Shown here: piece after piece, positions 45,337 to 55,002 of the stretch
Layout of the letters: every line of letters starts with the position of its first letter
How positions within the stretch are numbered: the stretch's first letter is position 1
Assembly (NCBI RefSeq): GCF_013912005.1
Contig: NZ_JACESB010000004.1
Location: 1-64,000, forward strand
Length of the DNA: 64,000 bases
Direction of reading: 5' to 3'
Source: Brevundimonas sp.
Lineage (GTDB): Bacteria > Pseudomonadota > Alphaproteobacteria > Caulobacterales > Caulobacteraceae
Notes under the pieces: generated by a model
Told to the model about the DNA's origin: nothing
The model's input: the letters and a program-made list of their open reading frames with translations, nothing else
The model's database searches: none
Program-made: the position numbers and the translations under genes

Positions 45337-46133
45337 AAGCTGCGGGCGCGGCTGACGGCCGCCTGGACCGCGGCGGCGGCCGCCCGTTCCAGGTCACCGG
45401 ACTCGCGCATCGCGTCCAGCCCGGCCCGCGTCGTCCCGCCGGGCGAAGCGATGCGCCCGATGAGCTGGTCGAGCGACGCCCCGGTCTCCACTCCCGCGCC
45501 CGCCGATCGCAGCGCGCCGCCGGCCAGGGCGGCCGCCGCGTCGGGAGAGAGACCGGCGGCGACGCCGGCGCGAGCCATAGCCTCCACAAAGGCGTAGATG
45601 AAGGCGGGTCCGGAGCCGGCCACCGCGGTCGCCGCGTCCATCTGGTCCTCGGCGTCGAGGACGACCGTCGCGGCCACCGGCCCGAACAGGGCGCGCGCCG
45701 CATCCGACGCCCCTGCGTCCCCGGACCAGAGGGCGGCGACGCCCCGCGCCTGCGCCACGGCCGTTGTCGGCATCACGCGCGCGACCGGGCGACCCGCGAC
45801 CGCGGCGATGCGGGCGGCCGGAACGCCGGCCATCACCGACACGATCCGGGCGTCGGGGCCAAGGTGAGGCGCGAGGGGCCCGAGGGCGGCTTCCCAGACG
45901 GCCGGCTTGACCGCGAGCGCCACGACGTCCGCGCCGGCGAGAGCCGCCGGATCCGGGTTGATCCGCGCGCCGGCGGCCCGCGCCCTTTCGGCGGCCGGCT
46001 TCTCCGACGGCGTCAGGACGATCAGGTCGGCGGCCCGGACCGCGCCGGTGGCGAGCCAGCCTTCCAGCATGGCGGAGCCGAGGCGGCCGCACCCCACCAG
46101 GGCGACGACCGGCGGCTTCCGGGACGGGGTCAC
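45333..46133 (-). CDS. proC: Pyrroline-5-carboxylate reductase
   Basis: 266 aa, last step of proline synthesis, NAD(P)H-dependent. GTG 46133 start. The Rossmann motif VALVGCGRLGSAMLEGWLAT, ALAVKPAVWEAALGPLA, VARVMPTTAVAQARGVAAL and the dimerisation/active-site block AVAGSGPAFIYAFVEAMARA...GRIASPGGTTRAGLDAM are all conserved. It lies four bases after the YbjN-domain gene and is the last gene of the ubiK-ybjN-proC operon. Confidence 0.92.
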   Translation of the reverse strand: MTPSRKPPVVALVGCGRLGSAMLEGWLATGAVRAADLIVLTPSEKPAAERARAAGARINPDPAALAGADVVALAVKPAVWEAALGPLAPHLGPDARIVSVMAGVPAARIAAVAGRPVARVMPTTAVAQARGVAALWSGDAGASDAARALFGPVAATVVLDAEDQMDAATAVAGSGPAFIYAFVEAMARAGVAAGLSPDAAAALAGGALRSAGAGVETGASLDQLIGRIASPGGTTRAGLDAMRESGDLERAAAAAVQAAVSRARSF

Positions 46134-46137
46134 CGGA

Positions 46138-46641
46138 TCAGGCCGTGCCGACGGTCTCGAACAGGCAGGCGTCGATCGCCTCCTGCGGCCTCTTCGAGCC
46201 CCGGATCATGAAGTCGAAGGCGGGGTAGTAGCGATCGGCCGCCTCGACCGCGGCGTCGATCATCGATGCGGCCTGGGCCAGCGTCGGGCGCTCGCCGAGC
46301 GGCAGGGCCAGCGAGTGACGGAAGACGATCTCGCCGTCCTCGGCCCACACCTCGAAATGGCCCATCCAGGTGCGCTGGTTGATCAGGCCGACCAGTTCAT
46401 AGGCCGCAGCCCGCTTCGCCTTCGACGCCTGCAGGTCCAGCGCGCAGCACAGCTGCAGACAGTCCCCCTCGGGCCGCCAGGCGAACCACAGCTCATAGTC
46501 CTTCCAGTCCCCGGCCAGCGAGAAGGCGAGATCGCCCTCGTCGGTGCGGTCGAACGGCAGGTTTTCCGCCACCAGCACATGCTCGACCACGTCCAGCGGG
46601 TCGTGGGGCGTGTCGATTTCCTCGGGCCGGGCGGCGTCCAT
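46138..46641 (-). CDS. YbjN-domain protein
   Basis: 167 aa from ATG 46641. The YbjN fold resembles type III secretion chaperones: IDTPHDPLDVVEHVLVAENL at the N-terminus, then DLAFSLAGDWKDYELWFAWR, LQLCCALDLQASKAKRAAAY and GHFEVWAEDGEIVFRHSLAL. No catalytic residues are apparent. Bacterial YbjN proteins are linked to sensory or motility phenotypes but have no defined molecular activity. Conserved alphaproteobacterial position next to proC. Cytoplasmic. Confidence 0.87.
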   Translation of the reverse strand: MDAARPEEIDTPHDPLDVVEHVLVAENLPFDRTDEGDLAFSLAGDWKDYELWFAWRPEGDCLQLCCALDLQASKAKRAAAYELVGLINQRTWMGHFEVWAEDGEIVFRHSLALPLGERPTLAQAASMIDAAVEAADRYYPAFDFMIRGSKRPQEAIDACLFETVGTA

Positions 46642-46705
46642 CAAGTCGTCTCCGGGCGCGACTCACGCCCACTCGTTAAACGGTAGGCGGGTTCGCAGAT
46701 TCGGC

Positions 46706-46981
46706 TCAACCGGCTGCGTCCTGCGGGGGAACGGCCGCTGTGGACGTTCCCTTTCGGGGCGTTTTGGCCGCCTTCAGCGTCGCCACCTCCGCGCGCAGCG
46801 CCGCGACCTCGGCCTTCAGGGCGTCCAGTTCGTCGCGGCGCACCAGATCCATCTCGGCGGCGAAGCGGTCGGCCTGGGCGCGGAACGCCGTCTTCGCCTC
46901 CTCGCCGGCGGCCTGCGCCAGGCCCATGGCCCCGGTGGTCAGTTTGGCGAACTCGTCGAGGATGGGATTGCGCGTCTGCAT
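46706..46981 (-). CDS. ubiK: UbiK/BMFP accessory factor
   Basis: 91 aa. Short N-terminal helix (NPILDEFAKLTTGAMGLAQA) and a long coiled coil (AEMDLVRRDELDALKAEVAA followed by a heptad-like ALRAEVATLKAA), ending in a polar tail. This is the UbiK/YqiC (BMFP) pattern; family members assist aerobic ubiquinone synthesis and bind lipids. GGAG five bases before the ATG supports the start. Two GANTC sites (46985-46989 and 46991-46995) lie just upstream. It is divergent from lgt across a 166-base gap. Confidence 0.85.
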   Translation of the reverse strand: MQTRNPILDEFAKLTTGAMGLAQAAGEEAKTAFRAQADRFAAEMDLVRRDELDALKAEVAALRAEVATLKAAKTPRKGTSTAAVPPQDAAG

Positions 46982-47147
46982 GGGGACTCCGACTCGCGCG
47001 AAGGCGCTGTTAAGGATGGTTGCCGGATATGGTGAACGAAACCTTGCCGTCCATGCCTTCGCCGTCGCCGAAACGCTACGGATTTTTCGGGGACTGGAGC
47101 AGAGACGCTTGCTAAACGTCGCGTGAGAACCCGCCGCAGGAGCGCCC

Positions 47148-48056
47148 GTGCAATTCCCCGAGTTCGATCCGGTGCTGTTCAGCATCGGTCCGCTGGACAT
47201 CCGCTGGTACGCCCTCGCCTACGTCGCCGGCATCGTGCTGGGCTGGTGGTACGCCGCCCGGCTGGCCAAGGCCGAGGCCCTCTGGGCGCCGAACCGGCCC
47301 CCGGTGACGACCCGCCAGCTGGACGACCTGGTGCTGTGGATCACCCTCGGCATCATTCTCGGCGGACGGCTGGGCTACGGCCTGTTCTACCAGCCGTCGC
47401 TGTACGGCCAGCTGTTCACCGGCGACGGCTTCGCCGAGCGCTTCGCCCTGTTCCGCCTCTGGGACGGCGGCATGTCCTTCCACGGCGGCCTGATCGGCGT
47501 CTCCCTGGCCATCGTCCTGTTCGCCCGCCGCAGTGGCGTTCGCCTGCTCAGCCTCGGCGACCTGGTGGCGCCGGTGGTGCCGCTCGGCCTCGCCTTCGGC
47601 CGGCTCGCCAACTTCATCAACGGCGAGCTGTGGGGCCGCGAGACGACCGTGCCCTGGGGCGTCAACTTCTGCAGCCAGCGGGCCCGGGAGCTCTACGGCC
47701 AGACCTGCCAGTTCATCACCGACAGCGGCCACGTGGTCGGCCCGGGCGACGTGGTCCGCCACCCCAGCCAGCTCTACGAGGCCGGGCTCGAGGGGATCGT
47801 CCTGTTCGCCGTGCTCTGGCTCGCCGTCCACAAGGCGAAGCTGCTGGCCAAGCCGGGCTACGTCACCGGCATCTTCCTGTTCGGCTACGGCCTGGCCCGG
47901 GCCTCGCTCGAGAACGTGCGCCAGCCCGACGCCGGTCTCGAGAACCTGCCGCTCGGCCTGACCATGGGCATGATCCTGTCCATCCCGATGATGCTGATCG
48001 GCGCCTGGCTGGTCTGGCGGGCGTGGAGCCGTCCGCCGGTGCGCGCCGGCGGCTGA
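47148..48056 (+). CDS. lgt: Prolipoprotein diacylglyceryl transferase
   Basis: 302 aa, seven-pass inner-membrane enzyme that attaches diacylglycerol to the lipobox Cys of prolipoproteins. GTG start with GGAG six bases upstream. Conserved features: LDIRWYALAYVAGIVLGWWY, ILGGRLGYGLFYQP, the Lgt signature GGMSFHGGLIGVSLAIVLFA, GLAFGRLANFINGELWGRET and RHPSQLYEAGLEGIVLF. It will process the lipoproteins predicted here (beta-helix protein, small cytochromes). It starts the lgt-midA-pgeF operon. Confidence 0.95.
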   Translation: MQFPEFDPVLFSIGPLDIRWYALAYVAGIVLGWWYAARLAKAEALWAPNRPPVTTRQLDDLVLWITLGIILGGRLGYGLFYQPSLYGQLFTGDGFAERFALFRLWDGGMSFHGGLIGVSLAIVLFARRSGVRLLSLGDLVAPVVPLGLAFGRLANFINGELWGRETTVPWGVNFCSQRARELYGQTCQFITDSGHVVGPGDVVRHPSQLYEAGLEGIVLFAVLWLAVHKAKLLAKPGYVTGIFLFGYGLARASLENVRQPDAGLENLPLGLTMGMILSIPMMLIGAWLVWRAWSRPPVRAGG

Positions 48057-48060
48057 TCCG

Positions 48061-49134
48061 GTGAGCCTGAAGCAGCGTCTCGCGCGGGAGATCGCCCTCA
48101 CCGGCCCGATGAGCGTGGCCGACTTCGTCACGCGCTGCCTGCATGATCCGCAGGACGGCTACTATGCGACGCGGCCCGCCATCGGAGTCGGCGGCGACTT
48201 CATCACCGCGCCGATGGTCAGCCAGATGTTCGGCGAGCTGATCGGTCTGTGGGCGGTCGAGCTGTGGCGCCGCCTCGGCGCGCCCGAGCGGGTGCGGCTG
48301 GTCGAGGTCGGCCCCGGCGACGGCACGCTGATGGCGGACGCCCTGCGGGCGGCCCGGCTGGACCCGGACTTCCTGCGCGCCGCCGACCTGGTGCTGATCG
48401 AGCCGTCCCCGCCCCTGCGCGAGGCCCAGGCCCGGATGCTGGCCGACAGCGACGTCCACCCCCGCTGGGTGGCCTCCCTGGACCGGGTCGAGACGGACGC
48501 GCCGGTCATCCTGATCGCCAATGAGGTGCTCGACTGCCTGCCGGCCCGTCAGTTCGTGAAGACCGGCGACGGCTGGATGGAGCGGCGCGTCGGCGTCGAT
48601 GACGCCGGCGGCCTCGTCTTCGGCCTGTCCCGGATCACCGGCGGCTTCACCCGCCCCGCCTACCCCGTGGACCCGGGCGGGACCGTGGAGATTTCCGAAC
48701 AGCAGGCCGTGTTCGGGCGCGAGGTCGCGGCCCTGGTCAAGGCCGCCTCCGGCGCCGCCCTGCTGATCGACTACGGCCGCGCGCGGCCCGAGGCCGGCGA
48801 CACCCTGCAGGCCCTGCGCCGGCACCGGAAGGTCGATCCCCTCGAAAGCCCGGGCGAGGCCGATCTGACCCAGTGGGCCGACTTCCCGACCGTGCTCGAG
48901 GCCGCTCTCCACGCCGGTGCGGATGTCACTGGCTGCCTCGACCAGGGGGCGTTCCTGCGGCTGCTGGGCATCGAGCACCGGGCCGCGGCCCTGAAGGCGG
49001 GCCGCCCCGACGCCGCCCCCGTCATCGACCGCCAGCTGGACCGCCTGACCGCGGACGACCAGATGGGAACCCTGTTCAAGGCCTGCGCGATCTTCTCCCC
49101 GCGCAGCCTGGCCGTGCCCGGATTCGAGTCCTGA
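48061..49134 (+). CDS. MidA-like SAM-dependent methyltransferase
   Basis: 357 aa, COG1565/NDUFAF7-type. It begins with the family block REIALTGPMSVADFVTRCLH, then GGDFITAPMVSQMFGELIGL and the SAM motif VRLVEVGPGDGTLMADALR. The motif IANEVLDCLPARQFV and the C-terminal DYGRARPEAGDTLQAL are typical. Relatives methylate an arginine of a complex I subunit (NDUFS2/NuoD); that role is likely but not shown here. GTG start four bases after lgt. One base separates its stop from pgeF. Confidence 0.87.
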   Translation: MSLKQRLAREIALTGPMSVADFVTRCLHDPQDGYYATRPAIGVGGDFITAPMVSQMFGELIGLWAVELWRRLGAPERVRLVEVGPGDGTLMADALRAARLDPDFLRAADLVLIEPSPPLREAQARMLADSDVHPRWVASLDRVETDAPVILIANEVLDCLPARQFVKTGDGWMERRVGVDDAGGLVFGLSRITGGFTRPAYPVDPGGTVEISEQQAVFGREVAALVKAASGAALLIDYGRARPEAGDTLQALRRHRKVDPLESPGEADLTQWADFPTVLEAALHAGADVTGCLDQGAFLRLLGIEHRAAALKAGRPDAAPVIDRQLDRLTADDQMGTLFKACAIFSPRSLAVPGFES

Positions 49135-49135
49135 G

Positions 49136-49906
49136 ATGGCGCTCCAACCCGTCACCCATCCGCTGCTGGACCGCGCCGGCGTCCGGCACGGCTTCTTCAC
49201 CCGCCTCGGCGGCGTCTCGACCGGACTGTACGACAGCCTGAACACCGGGGTCGGCTCCAGCGACGATCCGGCGGCCGTCGCCGAGAACCGTCGCCGGATC
49301 GCCGGCCACCTCGGCGGGACGGCGGACGACCTCGCCGCCTGCTACCAGGTCCACTCCGCCGTCGCGCGGGTGGCGAAGACCGGCTGGAAGGGCGAACGCC
49401 CGGAGGGCGACGCCAGCGTCACCGCCGCGGCCGGCGTGATCTGCGCGGTGCTGACCGCCGACTGCGCCCCGATCCTGCTGGCGGATCCCGAAGCCGGGGT
49501 CGTCGGCGCGGCGCACGCCGGCTGGAAGGGGGCGCTGGGCGGGATCATCCCCGCCACGGTTGCGGCCATGGAGGCGCTCGGCGCCCGGCCGGCCCGGATG
49601 GCGGCGGTCGTCGGGCCCTGCATCGCCCGCGACAGCTATGAGGTGGGGGCCGACTTCGAGGCGCGGTTCGAGCACCAGGCCCCGGGCAGCGGCCGGTTCT
49701 TCACAGCCGGGGCGTCGGCCGACAAACGGCTGTTCGACCTGCCGGGCTTCGTGCTGTGGCGGCTGGAACAGGCCGGCGTCGGCGAGGCGGCGTGGACGGG
49801 CGAGGACACGCGGAGCGACGCGGCGCGGTTCTTCTCCAACCGCCGGGCCTTCCTGGAGGGGGAGCCGGACTTCGGCCGCCAGATGAGCGCGATCCGGGCG
49901 GGCTGA
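49136..49906 (+). CDS. pgeF: Peptidoglycan editing factor PgeF (YfiH/laccase-domain)
   Basis: 256 aa, cytoplasmic multicopper-oxidoreductase-like fold once called polyphenol oxidase, now known to prevent mis-incorporation of L-Ser in peptidoglycan precursors; also reported with purine nucleosidase activity. Metal-site residues: GFFTRLGGVSTGLYDSLNTG, CYQVHSAVARV (His), LTADCAPILLADPEAGVVGA (Cys), AAHAGWKGALGGI (His) and GPCIARDSYEVG. A wall-related function suits its place just before lpxC and the division genes. Its stop touches the lpxC stop. Confidence 0.9.
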   Translation: MALQPVTHPLLDRAGVRHGFFTRLGGVSTGLYDSLNTGVGSSDDPAAVAENRRRIAGHLGGTADDLAACYQVHSAVARVAKTGWKGERPEGDASVTAAAGVICAVLTADCAPILLADPEAGVVGAAHAGWKGALGGIIPATVAAMEALGARPARMAAVVGPCIARDSYEVGADFEARFEHQAPGSGRFFTAGASADKRLFDLPGFVLWRLEQAGVGEAAWTGEDTRSDAARFFSNRRAFLEGEPDFGRQMSAIRAG

Positions 49907-50812
49907 TCAGCCGGCCAGGGCAAACTCCGGCGTGCGGGTCACCTCGCGCCAGGCCTGCGGATTGGCCAGCAGCGCGCGGACCAGCAGGTTGTTGATGGCG
50001 TGGCCCGCCTTGACGCCCTCGTAGCGGCCCAGCAGCGGCGCGCCCAGCACATACAGGTCGCCGATGGCGTCCAGCGCCTTGTGCCGCACGAACTCGCGCT
50101 CCATGCGCAGCCCGCCGGGGTTGAGGATCTGGTCGCCGTCGATGACCACCGCGTTCTCAAGCGAACCGCCGCGGGCCAGACCGGCCTTGCGCAGGGCCTC
50201 GACCTCATGGGCGAAACCGAAGGTGCGGGCGGCCATGATCTCGTCGCGGAAGGTCTGCTCGTCGACGACGAAGTCCACCACCTGGTTGCCGATGACGGGG
50301 GTCGGGAAATCGATCTCGAACCGCATCTCGTAGCGGTCGCAGGGCAGCAGGACGGCCGACTTGTCGCCCTCCTCCACCCGGATCGGCTCCAGAATCTCGA
50401 TGTAGCGGACCGGCGCCTCCTGGCGGCGGAAGCCGGCCCGGTCCAGCAACCGGACGAACGGCAGGGCCGATCCGTCCAGGATCGGCAGCTCCGGCCCGTC
50501 CACCTCGACCACGGCGTTCGACACGCCCAGGGCGGCGAAGGCCGCCATCAGGTGCTCGATCGTGGAGAGGCGCACCCCGGCGCCGTTCTCGATCATGGTG
50601 TTCAGGCGCGCGTCGACCACAGCCTCGCCGGACACCGGAATGCGGTTGTCGCGATCGGTCACATCGGCGCGGACGAAGACGATCCCCGTTCCGACCGGCG
50701 CCGGACGGACGGCCAGACGCACGCGGTCGCCCGTGTGCACGCCCACGCCGGCGATGATCGCCGGCGCGACGGTGGTCTTCTGGTGATGGTCGTTCCGGAC
50801 CGACAATCTCAT
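49907..50812 (-). CDS. lpxC: UDP-3-O-acyl-N-acetylglucosamine deacetylase
   Basis: First committed step of lipid A synthesis; zinc hydrolase, 301 aa from ATG 50812 (GTG 50818 is an in-frame alternative). Zinc ligands are His87 in LSTIEHLMAAFAALG, His244 and Asp248 in FVRHKALDAIGDL, and the general acid is likely His271 in KAGHAINNLLVRALL. GVGVHTGDRVRLAVRPA corresponds to the usual GxGLHSG block. The gene is downstream of ftsZ on the same strand, but a strong terminator separates them, so it has its own promoter in the 50819-50960 interval. Confidence 0.95.
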   Translation of the reverse strand: MRLSVRNDHHQKTTVAPAIIAGVGVHTGDRVRLAVRPAPVGTGIVFVRADVTDRDNRIPVSGEAVVDARLNTMIENGAGVRLSTIEHLMAAFAALGVSNAVVEVDGPELPILDGSALPFVRLLDRAGFRRQEAPVRYIEILEPIRVEEGDKSAVLLPCDRYEMRFEIDFPTPVIGNQVVDFVVDEQTFRDEIMAARTFGFAHEVEALRKAGLARGGSLENAVVIDGDQILNPGGLRMEREFVRHKALDAIGDLYVLGAPLLGRYEGVKAGHAINNLLVRALLANPQAWREVTRTPEFALAG

Positions 50813-50964
50813 ACTCACTACAGCTTGCGCCCCGCCTCTGCGTGCGGAGTTCGCCCCATGGTTTCCTTAACGGCCGGTCCGCCAGCGGAAAATGAAAGTC
50901 GGGTTTCGGATTGTTTCGCCGGCGCCCGCGGCAGGCCGGCGTCCGCCTCGAGCGGCGGTCAGCG

Positions 50965-50990
50965 AAAAGGGCGGCCCGGAGGCCGCCCTT
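50965..50990 (-). terminator. Intrinsic terminator of ftsZ
   Basis: Ten-base perfect stem AAGGGCGGCC (50967-50976) / GGCCGCCCTT (50981-50990) with a four-base loop, followed on the minus strand by TTTT (50968-50965). It lies 30 bases past the ftsZ stop. Confidence 0.9.
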
Positions 50991-51020
50991 CCCTGTCGTC
51001 GGCTGTCGGCTACGTCGGCC

Positions 51021-52619
51021 CTAGTTGGCCAGTCGCCGCAGGAATGAAGGAATCTCCAGATCGTCTTCGGCCTCGCCGGGCTCCGGCTGCTGCGGCGCCG
51101 GCTGATACTGGCTGGTCGAGCGCATCTCCGTCTGGCGGGACGGGGCGGAGGGGTAGGTCGGCTGGGACTGCTGGCGCTTGCGGCCGAACAGGCTCCAGCC
51201 GCTCTTGCGGTGGTCGCGCTCGTCGTACTCGTCATACGCCGGCTCGTCGCGCGCCGGCGTCGGGGCCGGAGCCGCGGCCGCGGGACGGTCGAGATAGAGC
51301 TCGCCCTGGGCTTCCGGCAGGGCGGTCCGCGCGGCGGGGCGCGGGGCGGCCTCGAACTCCTCGACCCACGGATCGACGATCGGCTCGAGCTTGCGCTCCT
51401 CGGCGACGTGGATCACCGGCTCGGGGCGCGGTTCCGGCGCGGCCGTGCGCGCGCCGAAGGTCGGCTGGGCGGGCTGGAAGCTCGGAACGATCGGCGCCGG
51501 CTCCTCGACCCGCGGCGCGGGACGGGGGCTTTCGGCGCGGACCGGTTCGGCGCGGGGCGCTTCGGCGCGCGCCGGAGCCTCGGCGCGCGGGGCGGGGGCC
51601 GGGCGGCGGGTCTCGAAGGCGGTTCCGGCGACCGGCGGGGTCTTGGCGGCGGCCAGGTCTTCCATGCCGGTGGCGACCACCGAGACCCGGATCTTGCCCT
51701 CGAGCTGCGGGTCGAAGGCGGCGCCGAAGATGATGTTGGCGTCGGCGTCCACCTCGCCGGCGATGGCGTTGGCGGCCTCGTCGACCTCGAGCAGGGTCAT
51801 GTCCATGCCGCCGGTGATGTTCACCAGCACGGCCTTGGCGCCCTTCAGCGAGGTCTCGTCCAGCAGCGGGTTGGCGATGGCGTTCTGGGCCGCCATCAGG
51901 GCGCGGTCGTCGCCCGAGGCTTCGCCGGTGCCCATCATCGCCTTGCCCATCTCGGACATCACGGCGCGCACGTCGGCGAAGTCGAGGTTGATCAGGCCCG
52001 GCAGGATCATCAGGTCGGTGATCGAGCGCACGCCCGAGTGCAGGACCTGGTCGGCCATGCCGAAGGCGTCGGCGAAGGTGGTCCGCTCGTTGGCGACGCG
52101 GAACAGGTTCTGGTTCGGGATGACGATCAGGGTATCGACATAGCGCTGCAGCTCGGCGATGCCGGCCTCGGCCAGGCGCATGCGGTGACGGCCCTCGAAG
52201 GTGAAGGGCTTGGTGACCACGCCGACGGTCAGGATGCCGCGGTCGCGGGCGCACTTGGCGATCACCGGCGCCGCGCCGGTGCCGGTGCCGCCGCCCATGC
52301 CGCAGGTGATGAACACCATGTGGGCGCCGTCGAGGTGGCTGAAGATCTCCTCCGCGGACTCTTCGGCGGCGTTCATGCCGACTTCCGGGTGGGCGCCGGC
52401 GCCGAGGCCCTGGGTGATCGTCTCGCCCAGCTGGATGCGGCGGTCCGTCTTGGCGAACGACAGGTGCTGGGCGTCGGTGTTGGCGACGACGAACTCGACC
52501 CCTTCAAGGCCGGCGTCGATCATGTTGTTGACGGCGTTGCCGCCGGCGCCGCCGACCCCGAAGACGACGATCCGGGGCTTCAGTTCCGTGGATTGCGGAC
52601 GCACCAGCGAGAGAGACAT
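51021..52619 (-). CDS. ftsZ: Cell division GTPase FtsZ
   Basis: Tubulin-like GTPase that forms the division ring, 532 aa. GTPase domain: [18 protein letters not shown], the tubulin signature [20 protein letters not shown] at about 103-122, and [20 protein letters not shown] (T7 synergy loop). A long Pro/Glu/Arg-rich disordered linker runs from about 325 to 515, as in other Caulobacterales, and the conserved C-terminal peptide [14 protein letters not shown] closes the protein for partner binding. It is preceded by a 338-base control region and ends in a strong terminator, so it is transcribed on its own. Confidence 0.97.
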   Translation of the reverse strand: MSLSLVRPQSTELKPRIVVFGVGGAGGNAVNNMIDAGLEGVEFVVANTDAQHLSFAKTDRRIQLGETITQGLGAGAHPEVGMNAAEESAEEIFSHLDGAHMVFITCGMGGGTGTGAAPVIAKCARDRGILTVGVVTKPFTFEGRHRMRLAEAGIAELQRYVDTLIVIPNQNLFRVANERTTFADAFGMADQVLHSGVRSITDLMILPGLINLDFADVRAVMSEMGKAMMGTGEASGDDRALMAAQNAIANPLLDETSLKGAKAVLVNITGGMDMTLLEVDEAANAIAGEVDADANIIFGAAFDPQLEGKIRVSVVATGMEDLAAAKTPPVAGTAFETRRPAPAPRAEAPARAEAPRAEPVRAESPRPAPRVEEPAPIVPSFQPAQPTFGARTAAPEPRPEPVIHVAEERKLEPIVDPWVEEFEAAPRPAARTALPEAQGELYLDRPAAAAPAPTPARDEPAYDEYDERDHRKSGWSLFGRKRQQSQPTYPSAPSRQTEMRSTSQYQPAPQQPEPGEAEDDLEIPSFLRRLAN

Positions 52620-52677
52620 TTCGTTCCGACCTTGAATTCCGACCCTGCCCTGCAGTCACCGATGCGAAAGCCCCGCC

Positions 52678-52736
52678 GAATCGCATTGGTTATGAGCGCG
52701 TTAAGGAAACACCCTTCCTGCTTAAGGGAGTGTTAC
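52678..52736 (-). promoter_or_regulatory. Cell-cycle control sites upstream of ftsZ (GANTC and CtrA-like box)
   Basis: The 338-base gap between ftsZ and the divergent S9 peptidase holds GAATC (52678-52682, a CcrM GANTC site) and TTAAGGGAGTGTTAC (52722-52736), a 7-of-8 match to the CtrA box TTAA-N7-TTAA. Both regulate ftsZ in Caulobacter. GTTAAGGAAAC (52700-52710) also recurs before lpxC. No gene is visible in the gap. Confidence 0.5.
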
Positions 52737-52957
52737 CGGATAGGCCGAGTCGGCCGGCGGGACACGGAAAAGATTAAGCTTTGCCACCGATCCGGGACGC
52801 GCCCGCAGGCGCTGCGGACCGTCTGCGCAGGAGCGCGCGGACGACCGCCCGGAATCTCCTCGGCGCCGCTGCAAACCGTTGCAGAACGGAAGAATTCTTG
52901 TTTCATAGTCGGGACACATACGGTCGCGGAACCGGCCGCGCCGGAGGGGGAAATTCA

Positions 52958-54979
52958 ATGAAACTGTCCACACTTGCGGGCGTGGCCGCCGCGGCTTTGC
53001 TGGCCGCGCTGCCGGCGCCCATCGCCGTCGCGCAATCCGCCGGGGCGCCGACGCCGCCGACCATCGAACAGCTGGCGGCCTACCCGACCTTCTCCAACTT
53101 CACCGTGTCGCCCGACGGTCGCCAGATCGCCGCGATCCAGTCGCGGGGCGAGGAGCGGGCCGTGGTCGTCTGGGACGCCGCGGACCTGAGCAAGCCGCCG
53201 CGCGTGCTCGGCTCGCGGCACATGAAGCTGCAGGGCGTCAGCTTCATCAAGAACGACATCCTGGCTGTTTCGGCCTACCAGCTGTTCGACTGGGGCTCGA
53301 CCAAGACGTTCCTCGGCAAGCTCTACCTGACCAATGTGAGCCGGGGCGGCTGGAACGACCCGCTGACTTCGGTCCCCACCCGCTCGCGCAGCGAGGAGGA
53401 GCAGCTGCAGCGCTCGAGCGCGCGGGTCCTGAGCACCCTCCCCGGCGATCCGGACCACTTCCTGATGATGGTCGCGGGCGACGTCTACAAGTATAACGTC
53501 CGCACCAACCGCTCCGAGCGGATCCTGCGCTCCGGCGACCGTGTGAACGACTACGACGTCGACCTGCAGGGCGTGCCGCGGGCCCGGTCCGTGACCGGCC
53601 GCGACGGCCAGGGCTTCTACGTAGCCACGGAGTTCGGCGACGGCGCCGGCAACTGGACCGAGCACGTCCGGAACTATGTGAAGGATCGGGAAGTCTTCTC
53701 CGTCGCCGGCTTCTCGGCGGATCCGAACATCGCCTTCGTCATCTCGAACCGCGGACGGGACAAGGCGGCGATCTACGAATACAACATCGCCACGCGCCAG
53801 CTTGGCGAGATCGCCTTCTCGCACCCGCTGTTCGAGGCCACCGGCGTCTCGGTGTGGAGCATTCCCGGAGAGAATTTCGGGGAAGTCGCGTCCTTCTCGT
53901 ACGCCGGCCTGCGCAACGAGAGCTTCGCGGTGATGCCCGAGCTGGAGGCGATCCGCACGGCGGTGGAGGGGACGCTCGGCATCCGCCCGACGCCGGTCGC
54001 CATCGTCGACCCGGAGAGCGGCGAGGAGCGGACGATCCCCTATAACGTCGGGCGCTACGCCCGGATCGTCACCGCGTCCGACGACCTGAACACCGTCATC
54101 ATCTGGGCCGGCGGCCCGAACGATCCCGGCGCCTATTACCTTCTCAAGAACCGCACCAATCTGAGCGTCCTCGCGCGGCCGCATGAGGAGATCAATCCCG
54201 CCAGCCTCGGTGCGAGCACCGTCGTCACCGTCGAGGCGCGCGACGGCCTTCGCTTCCCCGCCTTCCTGACCCGCCCGTCCGAGGCGCTGTACGGACCGGG
54301 ACCGCACCCGCTCGTCGTCCTGCCCCACGGCGGTCCGTGGTCGCGCGACGACCTCGAGTGGGACGGCTCGATGTGGCCCCAGCTGCTCGCCTCCCGCGGC
54401 TACGCGGTGATCCAGCCGCAGTTCCGCGGGTCCTCCGGCTGGGGCAAGCGGCTGTGGATGGCCGGCGACCGCGAGTGGGGCCAGAAGATGCAGGACGACC
54501 TCGACGACTCGGTGCGTTGGGCCATCCAGAACGGCGTCGCCCAGCCCGAGCGGGTGGCGATGTTCGGCTTCTCCTACGGCGGCTACGCGGCCATGGCCGC
54601 GGCGGTGCGGCCCAACGGGCTGTACAAGTGCGCCATCTCGGGGGCCGGGGTGTCCGATCTGAGCCGGATTTCGCGCGAGCTCCTGTCCAACCCCTACGCC
54701 CGCGAGGCCCAGCGCGAGACCATCGCCGGACTCAGCCCGGCCCAGGCCGCCGGATCGATCAGCATTCCGATCATGCTGTACCACGGCGAACGGGACCAGA
54801 CCGCGCGGATCGAGCACTCCGAGTGGTTCGTCAATGCGGCGCGCGCGAGCGGCCAGGACGTGCAGTTCAACCGGCTGGACGACTACGGCCACGGCAACGC
54901 CTGGACCCGCGAGATCATGGCGCAGCAACTGCGCCTGATCGACGACTACTTCCGCGAGGGCTGCGCCGGCGGGCTCTGA
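52958..54979 (+). CDS. Exported S9-family (prolyl oligopeptidase-type) peptidase
   Basis: 673 aa serine peptidase, with signal peptide MKLSTLAGVAAAALLAALPA...AVA. ATG 52958 is preceded by GGAGG. The N-terminal about 370 residues are propeller-like and gate the active site (YPTFSNFTVSPDGRQIAAI). The C-terminal alpha/beta hydrolase has the nucleophile in MFGFSYGGYAAMAA (Ser about 539), Asp in YHGERDQTARIEHS and His in DYGHGNAW. It resembles dipeptidyl/acylaminoacyl peptidases, probably periplasmic. Divergent from ftsZ; a strong terminator follows. Together with the next TonB receptor it separates ftsZ from ftsA. Confidence 0.9.
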   Translation: MKLSTLAGVAAAALLAALPAPIAVAQSAGAPTPPTIEQLAAYPTFSNFTVSPDGRQIAAIQSRGEERAVVVWDAADLSKPPRVLGSRHMKLQGVSFIKNDILAVSAYQLFDWGSTKTFLGKLYLTNVSRGGWNDPLTSVPTRSRSEEEQLQRSSARVLSTLPGDPDHFLMMVAGDVYKYNVRTNRSERILRSGDRVNDYDVDLQGVPRARSVTGRDGQGFYVATEFGDGAGNWTEHVRNYVKDREVFSVAGFSADPNIAFVISNRGRDKAAIYEYNIATRQLGEIAFSHPLFEATGVSVWSIPGENFGEVASFSYAGLRNESFAVMPELEAIRTAVEGTLGIRPTPVAIVDPESGEERTIPYNVGRYARIVTASDDLNTVIIWAGGPNDPGAYYLLKNRTNLSVLARPHEEINPASLGASTVVTVEARDGLRFPAFLTRPSEALYGPGPHPLVVLPHGGPWSRDDLEWDGSMWPQLLASRGYAVIQPQFRGSSGWGKRLWMAGDREWGQKMQDDLDDSVRWAIQNGVAQPERVAMFGFSYGGYAAMAAAVRPNGLYKCAISGAGVSDLSRISRELLSNPYAREAQRETIAGLSPAQAAGSISIPIMLYHGERDQTARIEHSEWFVNAARASGQDVQFNRLDDYGHGNAWTREIMAQQLRLIDDYFREGCAGGL

Positions 54980-55002
54980 TCCCCCGGGCGGACCAACGCC
55001 AC

